Of a stretch of 64,000 nucleotides of DNA, positions 40,829 through 49,958 are shown piece after piece; the first letter of the stretch is position 1, and the number at the start of each line of letters is the position of its first letter. The stretch is from positions 1 to 64,000 of the forward strand of contig NZ_LUVZ01000044.1 in the NCBI RefSeq assembly GCF_001593385.1, read 5' to 3'. The stretch comes from Chryseobacterium cucumeris (GTDB taxonomy: Bacteria > Bacteroidota > Bacteroidia > Flavobacteriales > Weeksellaceae). Under the pieces are notes generated by a model. That model searched no databases. It had not been told where the DNA came from and saw only the letters and a program-made list of their open reading frames with translations. The position numbers and the translations under genes are program-made.

Positions 40829-42187
40829 ATGAAAAAAACTTTATTATCCCTTTTAATCGGAAGCAGTTGTTTTGCACAGTCATTCGAGACTGTTCCTCTT
40901 TTACAGAATGGAGACAACAGTAAACGAGTTGTGATTGCCGTGTTAGGAGACGGATTTACCTCTGCACAGCAAGCTGCCTTTACAACATCTGCTCAGAATA
41001 CAGTCAATTATCTTTTTACAAAAAGTCCGTATACGGAATATAAAAATTACTTTAATGCCTATGCCGTAAAAGTAATTTCTACCGAATCCGGAGTAAAGCA
41101 TCCCGGAACGGCAACAGACGTTACCGAGCCCGTAATTCCTGTAACCAATCCCAATAACTATCTTGGGTCTACTTTCGATGTAGGAGTTCACCGTTGCATC
41201 TACAGTAATACGACCAATAAAGTAGGGCAGGTTCTGGCAGCCAACATTCCTGATTATGATATTACTTATGTTTTGGGTAACTCTACAGAATATGGAGGTT
41301 GTGGAGGAACTTATGCTTTTGCTTCACTCAATGGTTCTTCCAATGAAATTGTGGTACATGAGCTGGGGCATTCTTTTGGTAAATTAGCCGATGAATATTG
41401 GTTTTCAGGTTCACTGGAATCTCCCAATAAAACTCAGAATTCTAACCCGGCAACGATAAAATGGAAAAACTGGGTAGGATTGAATGGAGTAGGAGTTTAT
41501 GCCCATGCTGAGAGTCCCACCTGGTTCAGACCGCATCAGAGTTGCGAAATGAGATATCTTAATCAACAGTTCTGCTCCGTATGTAAAGAGGCAATTATTG
41601 AAAAAATTCATAGTCTGGTTTCTCCTGTAGATTCCTATACCCCGGCAAATAATACCACTGTGGATGCTACATCCAATGTTACTTTCACTGTCAATGAAAT
41701 CCTACCCATCCCGAATACGCTGGTTAATTCCTGGAGTTTAAACGGAACGGCTCTTGGGGAAACAGGAAGTAGCATTATGATAACTCCGGGACAACTTAGC
41801 AATGGAAGTAATACCCTGACTCTTTCGGTAGTGGATAACAATCCGCTTTTGAAAGTTGACAATCACAGTACACTTCATGTAACCAATGTTTCCTGGACTT
41901 TGAGCAAGACTACGCTTAAAATTTCAGAGATAAAAGCTGAAGAAAGGCGTTTTAGTATTTATCCTAACCCAACAGATGGAGAATTTTTCATTAAAGGCAA
42001 GCAGGTCTTTTCAAAAGAGTTGAAAGTAGAAGTTTATGATGCTTCAGGAAAGCTCATTCCATCAAGATTTGAACTGAATGATTCTGCTATAAAGGTTGAT
42101 ATTAAAAACTATCCCGCAGGTACTTATCTGTTGAATGTAAAAGAAAATAAAAACCTGATTATTTCTCAGAAGATCATCAAAGAATAA
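40829..42187 (+). CDS. Secreted M64-family (IgA-peptidase-like) metallopeptidase with T9SS type A domain
   Basis: A 452-aa secreted protease. A signal peptide (MKKTLLSLLIGSSCFAQ) is followed by an M64 catalytic domain: VVIAVLGDGFTSAQQAAF near the start, and the zinc motif VHELGHSFGKLADEYWF with His177, Glu178 and His181, plus the downstream Asp/Glu of ADEY. Conserved Cys residues and CEMRYLNQQFCSVCKEAI near 255 fit M64. After an Ig-like linker (about 275-365), the last 80 residues are a type A sorting domain (FSIYPNPTDGEFFIKG to LIISQKIIKE). The enzyme would be exported by the type IX system. The M64 family includes a secreted IgA protease, but the substrate here is unknown. Confidence 0.92.
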   Translation: MKKTLLSLLIGSSCFAQSFETVPLLQNGDNSKRVVIAVLGDGFTSAQQAAFTTSAQNTVNYLFTKSPYTEYKNYFNAYAVKVISTESGVKHPGTATDVTEPVIPVTNPNNYLGSTFDVGVHRCIYSNTTNKVGQVLAANIPDYDITYVLGNSTEYGGCGGTYAFASLNGSSNEIVVHELGHSFGKLADEYWFSGSLESPNKTQNSNPATIKWKNWVGLNGVGVYAHAESPTWFRPHQSCEMRYLNQQFCSVCKEAIIEKIHSLVSPVDSYTPANNTTVDATSNVTFTVNEILPIPNTLVNSWSLNGTALGETGSSIMITPGQLSNGSNTLTLSVVDNNPLLKVDNHSTLHVTNVSWTLSKTTLKISEIKAEERRFSIYPNPTDGEFFIKGKQVFSKELKVEVYDASGKLIPSRFELNDSAIKVDIKNYPAGTYLLNVKENKNLIISQKIIKE

Positions 42188-42196
42188 ATGAAACGA

Positions 42197-42225
42197 AACC
42201 GGCTCCAGTAGCCGGTTTTATTTTT
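42197..42225 (+). terminator. Terminator of the M64 peptidase operon
   Basis: AACCGGCT, five loop bases and AGCCGGTT followed by TTATTTTT. It overlaps the last bases of the convergent RNA-ligase-like gene. Confidence 0.85.
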
Positions 42226-42742
42226 CCAGTTTTTTCTCTGCTACAGGTACCCATTGTCCATCGTGGCGAAGTAGGAGAATTTTATCAACTATAAATTTAG
42301 TTTTATACTCCTTGGTTTCATATTTTTCCCATGCTCTAAGATAATTTTCCCAAGTCAGATCTCCGAATCCCACAGTCATATGCGGGTGAAAAGAATATTG
42401 AGCAAAATTAAAATGCTCCTTTACCCTGTGGTAAAGCTCTGTTAATTGAATATTTTCTTTTGGCTGAATATAGAGTACAGGATTTTTAGGGTTGGGAAAG
42501 CTTCCAAAGCCATCCAGTTCTACTTCAAAAGGTGTAATTTCTGTATTGATTTTCTGAAAAGCAATGTAAATATCTTCTTCCAGTTCAATTTCTCTCGAAA
42601 AGGGAGGAAAGAGTGTAATATGTGCTTCGTTTTTCAAAGCCTTGGAATTGGCATAATTTGTTGCCAGATCCTGTTTAAAAACTTTTATTTCTTCAATAAT
42701 TTCCTGAGGAGGGTAAATGGCTATGAAGTACATTTTTTTCAT
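42218..42742 (-). CDS. 2'-5' RNA ligase/cyclic phosphodiesterase-family protein
   Basis: A 174-aa cytoplasmic protein of the 2H phosphoesterase superfamily. The two HxT motifs are His41-Ile-Thr43 (EAHITLFPP) and HMT near 120 (FHPHMTVGFGDL), with the expected spacing. Members ligate or hydrolyse 2'-5' RNA linkages or cyclic phosphates; the biological role here is not known. The gene converges with the M64 gene and shares the terminator region. It is divergent from the PadR gene, whose promoter lies between them. Confidence 0.9.
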   Translation of the reverse strand: MKKMYFIAIYPPQEIIEEIKVFKQDLATNYANSKALKNEAHITLFPPFSREIELEEDIYIAFQKINTEITPFEVELDGFGSFPNPKNPVLYIQPKENIQLTELYHRVKEHFNFAQYSFHPHMTVGFGDLTWENYLRAWEKYETKEYKTKFIVDKILLLRHDGQWVPVAEKKLEK

Positions 42743-42795
42743 ATGACAAATTAAAAGTTTTTAAATTATATTTTAATACATAAGAAAATTATGCA

Positions 42796-42803
42796 TAAGT
42801 TTG
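42796..42803 (+). promoter_or_regulatory. -7 promoter box that decides the PadR start
   Basis: TAAGTTTG fits TAnnTTTG. It lies downstream of the first possible ATG (42791), so translation must begin at the next ATG (42824), 20 bases after the box. Confidence 0.55.
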
Positions 42804-42823
42804 TAAGGTATTTAAACCATTCT

Positions 42824-43147
42824 ATGAAAAAAAATAGTCTCTATAAGGGTACTTTACAGAATATTATTTTAAAGCTCCTTTCGAAAGAAGTGAAGATGTA
42901 TGGTTATCAGATTACCCAAAGAGCTAAAGAACTTACTTTGGGTGAACTTGAAATGACAGAAGGTGCGCTCTATCCATTGCTGCATAAATTAGAAAGCGAT
43001 GGAATGATTACTTCCGAAATTCAAAAGATTAATGGGAGAGACCGGAAATATTACCTGTTGACTGACAAGGGAAAAAAACAACAGGCAGAACAGGAAACTG
43101 AGATGAAAAGTTATTTACTCAACCTACAGACAATATTTAACATATGA
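42824..43147 (+). CDS. PadR-family transcriptional regulator
   Basis: A 107-aa winged-helix regulator. The N-terminal helices are MKKNSLYKGTLQNIILKLLS, the recognition region KMYGYQITQRAKELTLGELE is followed by MTEGALYPLLHKLESDGMIT and the wing ISEIQ..GRDRKYYLLTDKGK, all typical of PadR. Upstream in-frame ATG at 42791 lies before the promoter box and is not used. Its frame overlaps the membrane-protein gene by four bases (ATGA), which is the common PadR arrangement where the regulator controls its own membrane partner. The ligand is unknown. Confidence 0.92.
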   Translation: MKKNSLYKGTLQNIILKLLSKEVKMYGYQITQRAKELTLGELEMTEGALYPLLHKLESDGMITSEIQKINGRDRKYYLLTDKGKKQQAEQETEMKSYLLNLQTIFNI

Positions 43148-43863
43148 TGACTGAAGCACAGGAAAATAAAATTACAGATTATCTGGTGGCCCAAGAGTTG
43201 TCTCTGGATATTCTGGTAGAAATCAGAGATCATATGATCAGTCAGATTTTGGATATTCAAAGCAATGAGAATATCAATTTTGAGGAAGCTTTCTTGAAGG
43301 TAAAAGAATCATGGAGCAATGAGTTTAAAATGGTTAATTATTTTTTATTTTATCCTACAAAAATTCCTTTGATTGCCAAAAGAATTATCCGGGAGAAATA
43401 CAAAGGGATTTTCAAAAAATCATTGATGGTAGCTGCTCTGGCATTTGCTGTTAATCTGTTACTAATTTTTATGGCAGGAAATCAGGAAGAATATAAACTG
43501 TTTTTCCGACTTCTTAATGGTTCATTTGTAGTGACAACAATATTGATATGGATTTTTAATCACAAAATCTGGAAGTATATAAAAGCAGACTTTAAGTACA
43601 AAGGAAAATGTCTCTATACAATGTATCAGCAGAATCTTGGATTAATGGTTGTGTGTGCCAGCTCCATGACGCAGGTGGCCATAAGGAACGGGCACTATGC
43701 CTACCAGTTTTTCAGAGAACAGAATTATGCAGATGTTGCCGGGGTTCTGGTAACCTTAATTCTTCCTTTTGTATTACAGGCAGCTCTTGCTTTTGCGGTA
43801 TTCAATTTTCTTGAGCATAAAAAGAATTTAGTCAAGATGCAGGAGTTCCTGAAGTTCGTGTAA
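43144..43863 (+). CDS. Multi-pass membrane protein paired with PadR
   Basis: A 239-aa inner-membrane protein. A cytoplasmic helical region (about 1-85) resembles the HAAS-type N-terminus often found next to PadR genes (KITDYLVAQELSLDILVEIR, then DHMISQIL). Membrane segments follow at about 95-113, 122-140, 165-185 and 195-220 (LMVAALAFAVNLLLIFMAG, FVVTTILIWIFN, LGLMVVCASS, VLVTLILPFVLQAALAFAV). The gene starts with the ATGA overlap from the PadR frame, so it is translationally coupled. Function unknown; it may be regulated in response to a membrane or drug signal, as other PadR pairs are. Confidence 0.82.
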   Translation: MMTEAQENKITDYLVAQELSLDILVEIRDHMISQILDIQSNENINFEEAFLKVKESWSNEFKMVNYFLFYPTKIPLIAKRIIREKYKGIFKKSLMVAALAFAVNLLLIFMAGNQEEYKLFFRLLNGSFVVTTILIWIFNHKIWKYIKADFKYKGKCLYTMYQQNLGLMVVCASSMTQVAIRNGHYAYQFFREQNYADVAGVLVTLILPFVLQAALAFAVFNFLEHKKNLVKMQEFLKFV

Positions 43864-43880
43864 ACAAATGGGTGCTAAAA

Positions 43881-44993
43881 CTAATGTTTTGATCGAAGTT
43901 GGTTCAGTGTATTCTCAAGATGATCAGTGATCTTTTTCACTTCAATATGAGGTCTGAAGATCACTCCTTTTCCTCTTTCTTCATCGGCAATATTAGAGAG
44001 AATAATCACAGACGTTTTGGTATCCGGATAATAGATGTTTAAGGAAGGAGAACCTTTTATATAGCCGCTGTGGAAATAAGAATTGGGTTGACCGATATTA
44101 AGCATAATTCCATAGGCGTAACCCATTTTTCCAAAAATAGCATGATGTCTTTCTGAACTTTTTGCCATAAAGAGTTTAAGGGTTTCCGGTTTTAAAATTT
44201 TTCCACCATAGAGAGCATTATTCCATGAATGAAGATCCTGAATCGTAGATAGTATTCCTCCAGCGGGTATCCCGATTTCTGATCCGCCTAATCTTTTCGG
44301 CATATTGGGAACTTCTGAGAATTTGGCAGGTGTCCCGACATACGCACTGGCAAAATTATTTCCTTTGAAAGTATTTCCTGTTGAAGAATGGGACATTCCT
44401 GCTTTTTTGAATAGTTCCGATACATTCTCATCATATGATTTTCCAGAAACTTTTTCCACAATCTTTCCAAGAGTATTGAATCCATCATTGGAATAAAAGA
44501 AATCTGATCCACTTTTGAACATCAGTTTTCCACCCATCAGATTCAAACCGGAAGTATGATTTAATAGCTGATGAATTGTGATGTTTTCATATTCTTTGAT
44601 TTGAAATTCTTTCAGGTATTTTGACGCTTTATCTGTCACATTCAGTTTTCCCTGTTCCATCTGGAGCAGAATCAGAACAGCAGTGAACTGTTTGCTCACA
44701 GATCCGATTGCAAAAATAGTATTGCTGTCAATTTTAGTTTTTCTTTTAAAATCTGAATAACCGTTTTCCCTTCTGTAAAGAGGTATAGAATCTTTAAAAA
44801 CAGCTATGCTTCCATTGAAATGATATTTCTTGAAAGTGGAATCAATCTGTTGCTCTAAAAGGGTTTTCTGAAAAGCAGCAATGGTAGAATCAATGATTGC
44901 TTTTTTATCAACCGGGGCAATTTTTGGAACCTCAGTTGTGGTACAGGAAGATAAAAAACAGAAAAAGGACAGGAATAATAAATTTTTGATCAC
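43881..44993 (-). CDS. Serine hydrolase of the beta-lactamase/penicillin-binding superfamily
   Basis: A 370-aa lipoprotein with lipobox FLSSC (Cys17). The active-site SxxK is SVSK near residue 100 (FAIGSVSKQFTAVLIL), the second motif YxN is YSN in DFFYSNDGFNTLG, and the third is HSGYIKG near 310, a variant of KTG. The fold is that of class C beta-lactamase-like esterases/DD-peptidases. Its real substrate (peptide, ester or cell-wall piece) is not determined. The start is GTG at 44993, which gives the proper signal peptide. Convergent with the PadR-linked membrane protein, with only 17 bases between them. Confidence 0.9.
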   Translation of the reverse strand: MIKNLLFLSFFCFLSSCTTTEVPKIAPVDKKAIIDSTIAAFQKTLLEQQIDSTFKKYHFNGSIAVFKDSIPLYRRENGYSDFKRKTKIDSNTIFAIGSVSKQFTAVLILLQMEQGKLNVTDKASKYLKEFQIKEYENITIHQLLNHTSGLNLMGGKLMFKSGSDFFYSNDGFNTLGKIVEKVSGKSYDENVSELFKKAGMSHSSTGNTFKGNNFASAYVGTPAKFSEVPNMPKRLGGSEIGIPAGGILSTIQDLHSWNNALYGGKILKPETLKLFMAKSSERHHAIFGKMGYAYGIMLNIGQPNSYFHSGYIKGSPSLNIYYPDTKTSVIILSNIADEERGKGVIFRPHIEVKKITDHLENTLNQLRSKH

Positions 44994-45204
44994 AGGTGTT
45001 GTATTTTTTAAATGATGATTGATATTCTTAAAGATACTAAAATATCCTGAAGAGCATTAAGGGAAGCAAATTGCGTGCTAGGATGAGGTTCCGGAGCAAT
45101 TTAGTGCTAATTGAATTAATATTTGTGGACAATTTTAGTCCTAATAAAATTCTCCTGTGATAAAAATGGTATATTTAAAAGCATGTGGAAGAAAATTCAC
45201 AGGC

Positions 45205-45915
45205 CTATTTTAATACAAGGTCGCTAAACCAGAAAACATACTCTCCATCTTCTTCGTCAGGAGATGTTTTGGGTCTGGGATACGTTTTCTTTACTGTTTC
45301 TCCAATTTTAAACTGAATCGGATTTTTGAAAATGGGACCATCAAAAGTAAAAGTATGAAACTCTCCGTTTTCTCCGCATGGATCAACATTTTCAGGAAGG
45401 TCGGTAATGAATTGCTGATCAATAATTCGTCCGGCAAAACTTTGATCAAGGTAAGATCCGTTAACACAGGTTACGATAGTTCTAAAACCAAGATCTAAGA
45501 ACTCATGGATGAGGTTGGAGGTGTTTTGTTTCCAAAGAGGAAATACTGCATTCATGCCAACAGCATTTAATTGGTCTTCTCTGTATTTTCTGAGATCTTC
45601 CAGAAAGATATCTCCAAAAATTGAATGCGTAATGCCCTGAGCCTTAATTTCAGTCATTGTTGTATTCATGATCTGTTGATATTCTTCCATGGATGGTTCT
45701 TTAGGGAGTTCCATTTTGGTTAATGGGATTCCGAGGCTTTCCGCTTGTTTTTCTAAAAGCGATACATGAACTCCATGCATAGAGATCCTTTGAAATTCCT
45801 GATTGATGCTGGTAAGCAGTGTAGTGATCTCGTACTGATCTTCCTGTAGTATTTTATAAAGAGCAAGGGTAGAATCTTTTCCACTACTCCAGTTGAATAA
45901 AGCTTTTGGTTTCAT
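45205..45915 (-). CDS. Diphthine-ammonia-ligase-like ATP pyrophosphatase
   Basis: A 236-aa cytoplasmic protein of the adenine-nucleotide alpha-hydrolase superfamily (Dph6/MJ0570 type). The ATP-binding P-loop-like motif is FNWSSGKDSTLALYK near the N-terminus, and the conserved C-terminal block GENGEFHTFTFDGPIF is present. In eukaryotes and archaea this domain makes diphthamide; bacteria lack diphthamide, so the substrate here is unknown. The frame is open from a TTG at 45936 inside a terminator stem; ATG at 45915 is preferred. It follows icmF on the same strand, beyond a terminator. Confidence 0.85.
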   Translation of the reverse strand: MKPKALFNWSSGKDSTLALYKILQEDQYEITTLLTSINQEFQRISMHGVHVSLLEKQAESLGIPLTKMELPKEPSMEEYQQIMNTTMTEIKAQGITHSIFGDIFLEDLRKYREDQLNAVGMNAVFPLWKQNTSNLIHEFLDLGFRTIVTCVNGSYLDQSFAGRIIDQQFITDLPENVDPCGENGEFHTFTFDGPIFKNPIQFKIGETVKKTYPRPKTSPDEEDGEYVFWFSDLVLK

Positions 45916-45925
45916 TGTAAAATAA

Positions 45926-45950
45926 AAATCTCCCAAAAATAGGGAGATTT
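45926..45950 (-). terminator. Terminator of icmF, placed against the next gene
   Basis: AAATCTCCC and GGGAGATTT with a seven-base loop. On the minus strand TTTATTTT follows. It stands 35 bases after the icmF stop and 11 bases before the start of the next gene. Confidence 0.8.
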
Positions 45951-45984
45951 CATGTATTATAAATTAAATGATTGTATCTGTATA

Positions 45985-48900
45985 TTACATATTTCTTCTG
46001 TACTTACCGCCTACTTCAAATAAAGCATTGGTAATCTGTCCTAAAGAACAGTATTTCACAGCATCCATCATCACTTCAAACAAGTTTTGCTGGTTGATGG
46101 CTGCATGTTGAAGTTTTCTTAAGGCTTCGTCAGACTTACTTTCATTGGCTTGCTGGAAGTTGTGAAGAGATTCAATCTGTGCCTGTTTCTCTTCTTCTGT
46201 AGAACGGATAACTTCTCCTGGTAAAACAGTTGGCGAACCATCTTTTCCTAAGAAAGTATTTACTCCGATAATAGGATATTCACCGGTGTGCTTCAGCCAT
46301 TCGTAATGCATTGATTCTTCCTGGATTTTTGAACGCTGATACATAGTTTCCATAGCTCCAAGAACGCCACCTCTTTCTGTGATTCTGTCAAATTCAGTAT
46401 ATACAGCTTCTTCTACAAGATCCGTTAATTCTTCAATGATGAATGATCCCTGAAGTGGATTTTCGTTTTTAGCCAATCCTAATTCTTTGTTGATGATTAA
46501 CTGAATCGCCATTGCTCTTCTTACCGATTGCTCAGTAGGCGTTGTAATTGCTTCGTCATAAGCATTGGTGTGAAGAGAGTTACAGTTATCATAGATTGCA
46601 TAAAGTGCCTGAAGAGTCGTTCTGATATCGTTGAAATCAATTTCCTGAGCGTGCAGAGAACGTCCTGAAGTCTGAATGTGGTACTTCAACATCTGACTTC
46701 TTTCGTCTGCTCCGTATTTTAATTTCATGGCTTTTGCCCAGATTCTTCTTGCCACACGTCCGATTACTGAATACTCAGGGTCGATACCATTGGAGAAGAA
46801 GAAAGATAAGTTCGGTGCAAAATCATTGATATCCATTCCACGGCTTAAGTAATATTCCACATAAGTAAATCCGTTAGCCAGTGTGAATGCCAATTGGGAA
46901 ACCGGATTCGCTCCTGCTTCAGCAATATGGTATCCTGAAATGGAAACAGAGTAGAAGTTTCGTACTTTTTCTCTGATGAAATATTCCTGAACGTCACCCA
47001 TTAATCTCAATGCAAATTCTGTAGAGAAGATACACGTATTCTGGGCCTGGTCTTCTTTTAAGATGTCAGCCTGAACAGTACCACGAACTGTAGCAATTGT
47101 TTTAGCTTTAATTTCTGCATACACATCAGCAGGGATTACTTCATCACCTGTTAATCCTAAAAGTTGTAGTCCTAAACCGTTGTTGGATGGAGGAAGTTCA
47201 CCGTTGTATTTTGGTCTTTCTAATCCTTTATCATCAAATTTTTCTTTAAGCTTAGCTTCTACTTTAGACTCTAAACCATTTTCTTTGATGTATTTTTCAA
47301 CATTCTGATCGATGGCAGCATTCATAAAGAAAGCCAGTAGCATCGGTGCAGGACCGTTGATTGTCATTGAAACCGAAGTTAATGCATTTACCAGATCAAA
47401 TCCGGAGTATAATTTCTTCGCATCATCCAGTGTCGCAATAGAAACTCCCGCGTTCCCGATTTTACCATAAATATCTGGTGGTAAAGCAGGATCCTGGCCA
47501 TATAAGGTTACAGAGTCAAATGCTGTAGATAAACGTTTTGCAGGCATTTCTGCAGAAACATAATGGAACCTTCTGTTGGTTCTTTCAGGACCTCCTTCTC
47601 CTGCAAACATCCTTGTAGGATCTTCACCGGTTCTTTTGAACGGATAAATACCTGCGGTATAAGGGAAGCTTCCCGGAAGATTTTCCTGGCCTTTCCATTT
47701 GATTAGATCACCCCAGTCATTGTATTTTGGTAATGCAATTTTTGGAATTCTCAAATGAGATAAAGACTCTGTAGAAGTTTCAACTTTAATTTCTTTTCCT
47801 CTTACGAAATAAGAATAAAACTCTGCGTGGAATGCTTTTTTCGTATCGTCCCATGTCTTTAGGAAGTCGATATTATCCTGTTGAAGCTCTTTCTCTGCTT
47901 TTTGGTATTCAGCGTCCAAAACTTCATTGGAGATGATATTTTTTACACCTTCAATATGATACATTGTTCTGGCCAGCTCAGCCTGCTTTTCAATATTGAC
48001 ATCATATTGTTTGTTGTTTTCAACGATTTCAGAAAGGTAGCGAACTCTTTTCGGAGGAATAATCGTTACTTCTTCAGTAACTTCCTGTTCTACAAAAGTT
48101 TTTAGATTTAAATCAGCGAATTTATCGTTTACTTTTGAAACTAATCTATTGTATAATTCTGTAGTTCCATGATCATTAAACTGAGAGGCTTTCGTAGCAT
48201 ACACCGGCATATCATCTAATGGGCTTTCCCATAGAAGATGGTTTCTCTGGAACTGTTTTCTTACCGCCTGAAGTGCATCTAATGCACCACGCTTGTCAGA
48301 TTTATTCAATGCTACCAGATCCGCATAGTCTAACATGTCGATTTTTTCCAACTGTGTAGAAGCTCCATATTCAGGAGTCATTACATACATGGAAATATCT
48401 GCAAAATCAGAAACTTCTGAACCAGACTGCCCGATCCCTGAAGTTTCGAGAATGATGACGTCCGGATGAGCCAGTTTCAATACATTGAGTGCAGAGTGAA
48501 TAAATGGAGAAACGGAAACGTTATTTTCTCTGGTTGCCATCGAACGCATATAAACTCTTGGATCATTGATCGCGTTCATACGGATTCTGTCTCCCAATAA
48601 AGCACCTCCGGTTTTCTTTTTCGAAGGGTCGATGGAAATAATAGCGATTTTTTTATCTGTATTGGAACGTAAGAAGCGTCTTACCAATTCGTCTGTTAAA
48701 GAAGATTTACCAGCTCCTCCGGTACCGGTGATACCAATAATTGGAATAATAAGCTCTTGAGATTTCTCGTCGATTGCTTTTACAAGCTCAGGCTTTTCTT
48801 CTGAGAAGTTTTCAACAGCTGAGATAATTTGTGCAATACTTGACGGATTTTCAAAACTGATATCGTCAAGATCTTTTGCAGTGACATCTTTTCCCGTTGC

Positions 48901-49332
48901 AAAATCTGATCTGTGTACCAGGTCATCAATCATTCCCTGAAGACCAAGTTCACGGCCGTCATCCGGAGAATAAATTCTGTCGATTCCGTAAGACATCAGA
49001 TCTTTGATTTCTTCAGGCAGAATTACACCGCCGCCGCCGCCAAAGATCTTGATCTGAGGTGAATTTTTTTCTCTCAACAGGTCATAGATATATTTGAAAT
49101 ATTCATTGTGACCTCCCTGATATGAAGTTAATGCAATAGCATTGGCATCTTCCTGAATCGCTGTATTTACAACTTCTTCTGCCGATTTATCGTGTCCTAA
49201 ATGGATCACTTCGCATCCTGTTCCCTGAATGACACGACGCATAATATTGATCGCAGCATCATGCCCATCAAATAATGAGGCAGCAGTTACGATTCTTACC
49301 TTGTTGGTTGGAGTATATTTTTGGGTTTCCAT
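45985..49332 (-). CDS. icmF: Fused isobutyryl-CoA mutase (IcmF type) with G-protein chaperone
   Basis: A 1115-aa adenosylcobalamin-dependent acyl-CoA mutase. The B12-binding domain is first (about 10-145; FDGHDAAINIMRRV with His24, and TSYQGGHNEY). A MeaB-like G-protein follows (about 195-420; IIGITGTGGAGKSSL with Lys209, and VALNKSDKRGALD). The mutase domain starts about 545 (LPGSFPYTAGIYPFKRTGED, MFAGEGGPERTNRRFHYVS). This B12-GTPase-mutase order and the FPYTAG...PFKR...MFAGEG motif are those of IcmF, not of methylmalonyl-CoA mutase, which lacks the GTPase. It interconverts isobutyryl- and butyryl-CoA and can also act on pivalyl- and isovaleryl-CoA. Own promoter and terminator. Confidence 0.95.
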   Translation of the reverse strand: METQKYTPTNKVRIVTAASLFDGHDAAINIMRRVIQGTGCEVIHLGHDKSAEEVVNTAIQEDANAIALTSYQGGHNEYFKYIYDLLREKNSPQIKIFGGGGGVILPEEIKDLMSYGIDRIYSPDDGRELGLQGMIDDLVHRSDFATGKDVTAKDLDDISFENPSSIAQIISAVENFSEEKPELVKAIDEKSQELIIPIIGITGTGGAGKSSLTDELVRRFLRSNTDKKIAIISIDPSKKKTGGALLGDRIRMNAINDPRVYMRSMATRENNVSVSPFIHSALNVLKLAHPDVIILETSGIGQSGSEVSDFADISMYVMTPEYGASTQLEKIDMLDYADLVALNKSDKRGALDALQAVRKQFQRNHLLWESPLDDMPVYATKASQFNDHGTTELYNRLVSKVNDKFADLNLKTFVEQEVTEEVTIIPPKRVRYLSEIVENNKQYDVNIEKQAELARTMYHIEGVKNIISNEVLDAEYQKAEKELQQDNIDFLKTWDDTKKAFHAEFYSYFVRGKEIKVETSTESLSHLRIPKIALPKYNDWGDLIKWKGQENLPGSFPYTAGIYPFKRTGEDPTRMFAGEGGPERTNRRFHYVSAEMPAKRLSTAFDSVTLYGQDPALPPDIYGKIGNAGVSIATLDDAKKLYSGFDLVNALTSVSMTINGPAPMLLAFFMNAAIDQNVEKYIKENGLESKVEAKLKEKFDDKGLERPKYNGELPPSNNGLGLQLLGLTGDEVIPADVYAEIKAKTIATVRGTVQADILKEDQAQNTCIFSTEFALRLMGDVQEYFIREKVRNFYSVSISGYHIAEAGANPVSQLAFTLANGFTYVEYYLSRGMDINDFAPNLSFFFSNGIDPEYSVIGRVARRIWAKAMKLKYGADERSQMLKYHIQTSGRSLHAQEIDFNDIRTTLQALYAIYDNCNSLHTNAYDEAITTPTEQSVRRAMAIQLIINKELGLAKNENPLQGSFIIEELTDLVEEAVYTEFDRITERGGVLGAMETMYQRSKIQEESMHYEWLKHTGEYPIIGVNTFLGKDGSPTVLPGEVIRSTEEEKQAQIESLHNFQQANESKSDEALRKLQHAAINQQNLFEVMMDAVKYCSLGQITNALFEVGGKYRRNM

Positions 49333-49359
49333 AAAAATTCTAGAAAGTTTCTAAGTTTC

Positions 49360-49367
49360 CAAATATA
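49360..49367 (-). promoter_or_regulatory. -7 promoter box of icmF
   Basis: TATATTTG on the minus strand, 28 bases before the start codon. Confidence 0.5.
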
Positions 49368-49562
49368 ATAATAAAAAAAGAACATAGTGTTTGAATTTAT
49401 GTTTTTGATTTTCAGGTTATTAATTTGTGTTATTTAATTATATCTCCCCAATTTTGTATTTAAATGTTTGAAAGTTGAATGGTTCGGTAACTACAGAATT
49501 AAAATGAGTTATGACGATTTCATTGTCAAAGGGGCTTCTTCAGATTCTCAAATTAATTTCTC

Positions 49563-49570
49563 TATTTTTG
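49563..49570 (+). promoter_or_regulatory. -7 promoter box that favours a late start for the next gene
   Basis: TATTTTTG, 17 bases before the ATG at 49588, inside the longer open frame that begins at 49468. Confidence 0.4.
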
Positions 49571-49587
49571 CACTATATTTTACAGAT

Positions 49588-49920
49588 ATGCAAAAAGCGT
49601 TGATATATTTCGCATTGGGAACTGCAGTAAGCTTCCTGATTAATTATTTCTTTTTAAGTTCAGAGAATATCGGTTTAGAGTTCTACTACGCTATTGCTTT
49701 TGGTGCAGCGTGGGGGATTGCTTATTATTTAGATACTCCGGATATTACATTGGTAAAGAAACTGGGACTGTCTTTTGTAGTAATGGCTATTCTGGTTTTT
49801 GCAGGAACTCTGATTTTTAAACTTGAGCTTGCTATTCCTTCTATTCTGAAGTTTTCCATGGTATTTGTTGCCTATTATGTTATAGCGAGCTTTAGGGCGA
49901 CTAAGTCTTTAAGAAAATAA
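49588..49920 (+). CDS. Small multi-pass membrane protein of unknown function
   Basis: A 110-aa protein with about four membrane segments (MQKALIYFALGTAVSFLINY, YYAIAFGAAWGIAYYL, LGLSFVVMAILVFAGTLIF, ILKFSMVFVAYYVIASF). The reading frame is open from a TTG at 49468, but the first 40 codons are hydrophilic. The ATG at 49588 follows a TAnnTTTG box and opens exactly with the first membrane segment, so I prefer it; the longer form cannot be excluded. I do not recognise the family. It lies alone between icmF (divergent) and the DUF3667 gene (convergent). Confidence 0.65.
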   Translation: MQKALIYFALGTAVSFLINYFFLSSENIGLEFYYAIAFGAAWGIAYYLDTPDITLVKKLGLSFVVMAILVFAGTLIFKLELAIPSILKFSMVFVAYYVIASFRATKSLRK

Positions 49921-49922
49921 AT

Positions 49923-49956
49923 AAAAGGAGGCTTTCACATTGAAAAGCCTCTTTTA
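49923..49956. terminator. Bidirectional terminator between convergent genes
   Basis: AAAAGGAGGCTTT and AAAGCCTCTTTT form a stem with a short loop and T or A runs on both sides. Serves the small membrane protein and the DUF3667 gene. Confidence 0.75.
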
Positions 49957-49958
49957 TA

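Noticed and set aside
41411..41611. Minus-strand frame of 66 codons inside the M64 peptidase
   Set aside because: Shadow frame opposite the conserved zinc-peptidase region.
45154..45203. CCTGTGA ... TCACAGG inverted repeat at the end of the Dph6-like gene
   Set aside because: Only seven bp with a 36-base loop, no T run and overlap with the stop codon; not a convincing terminator.
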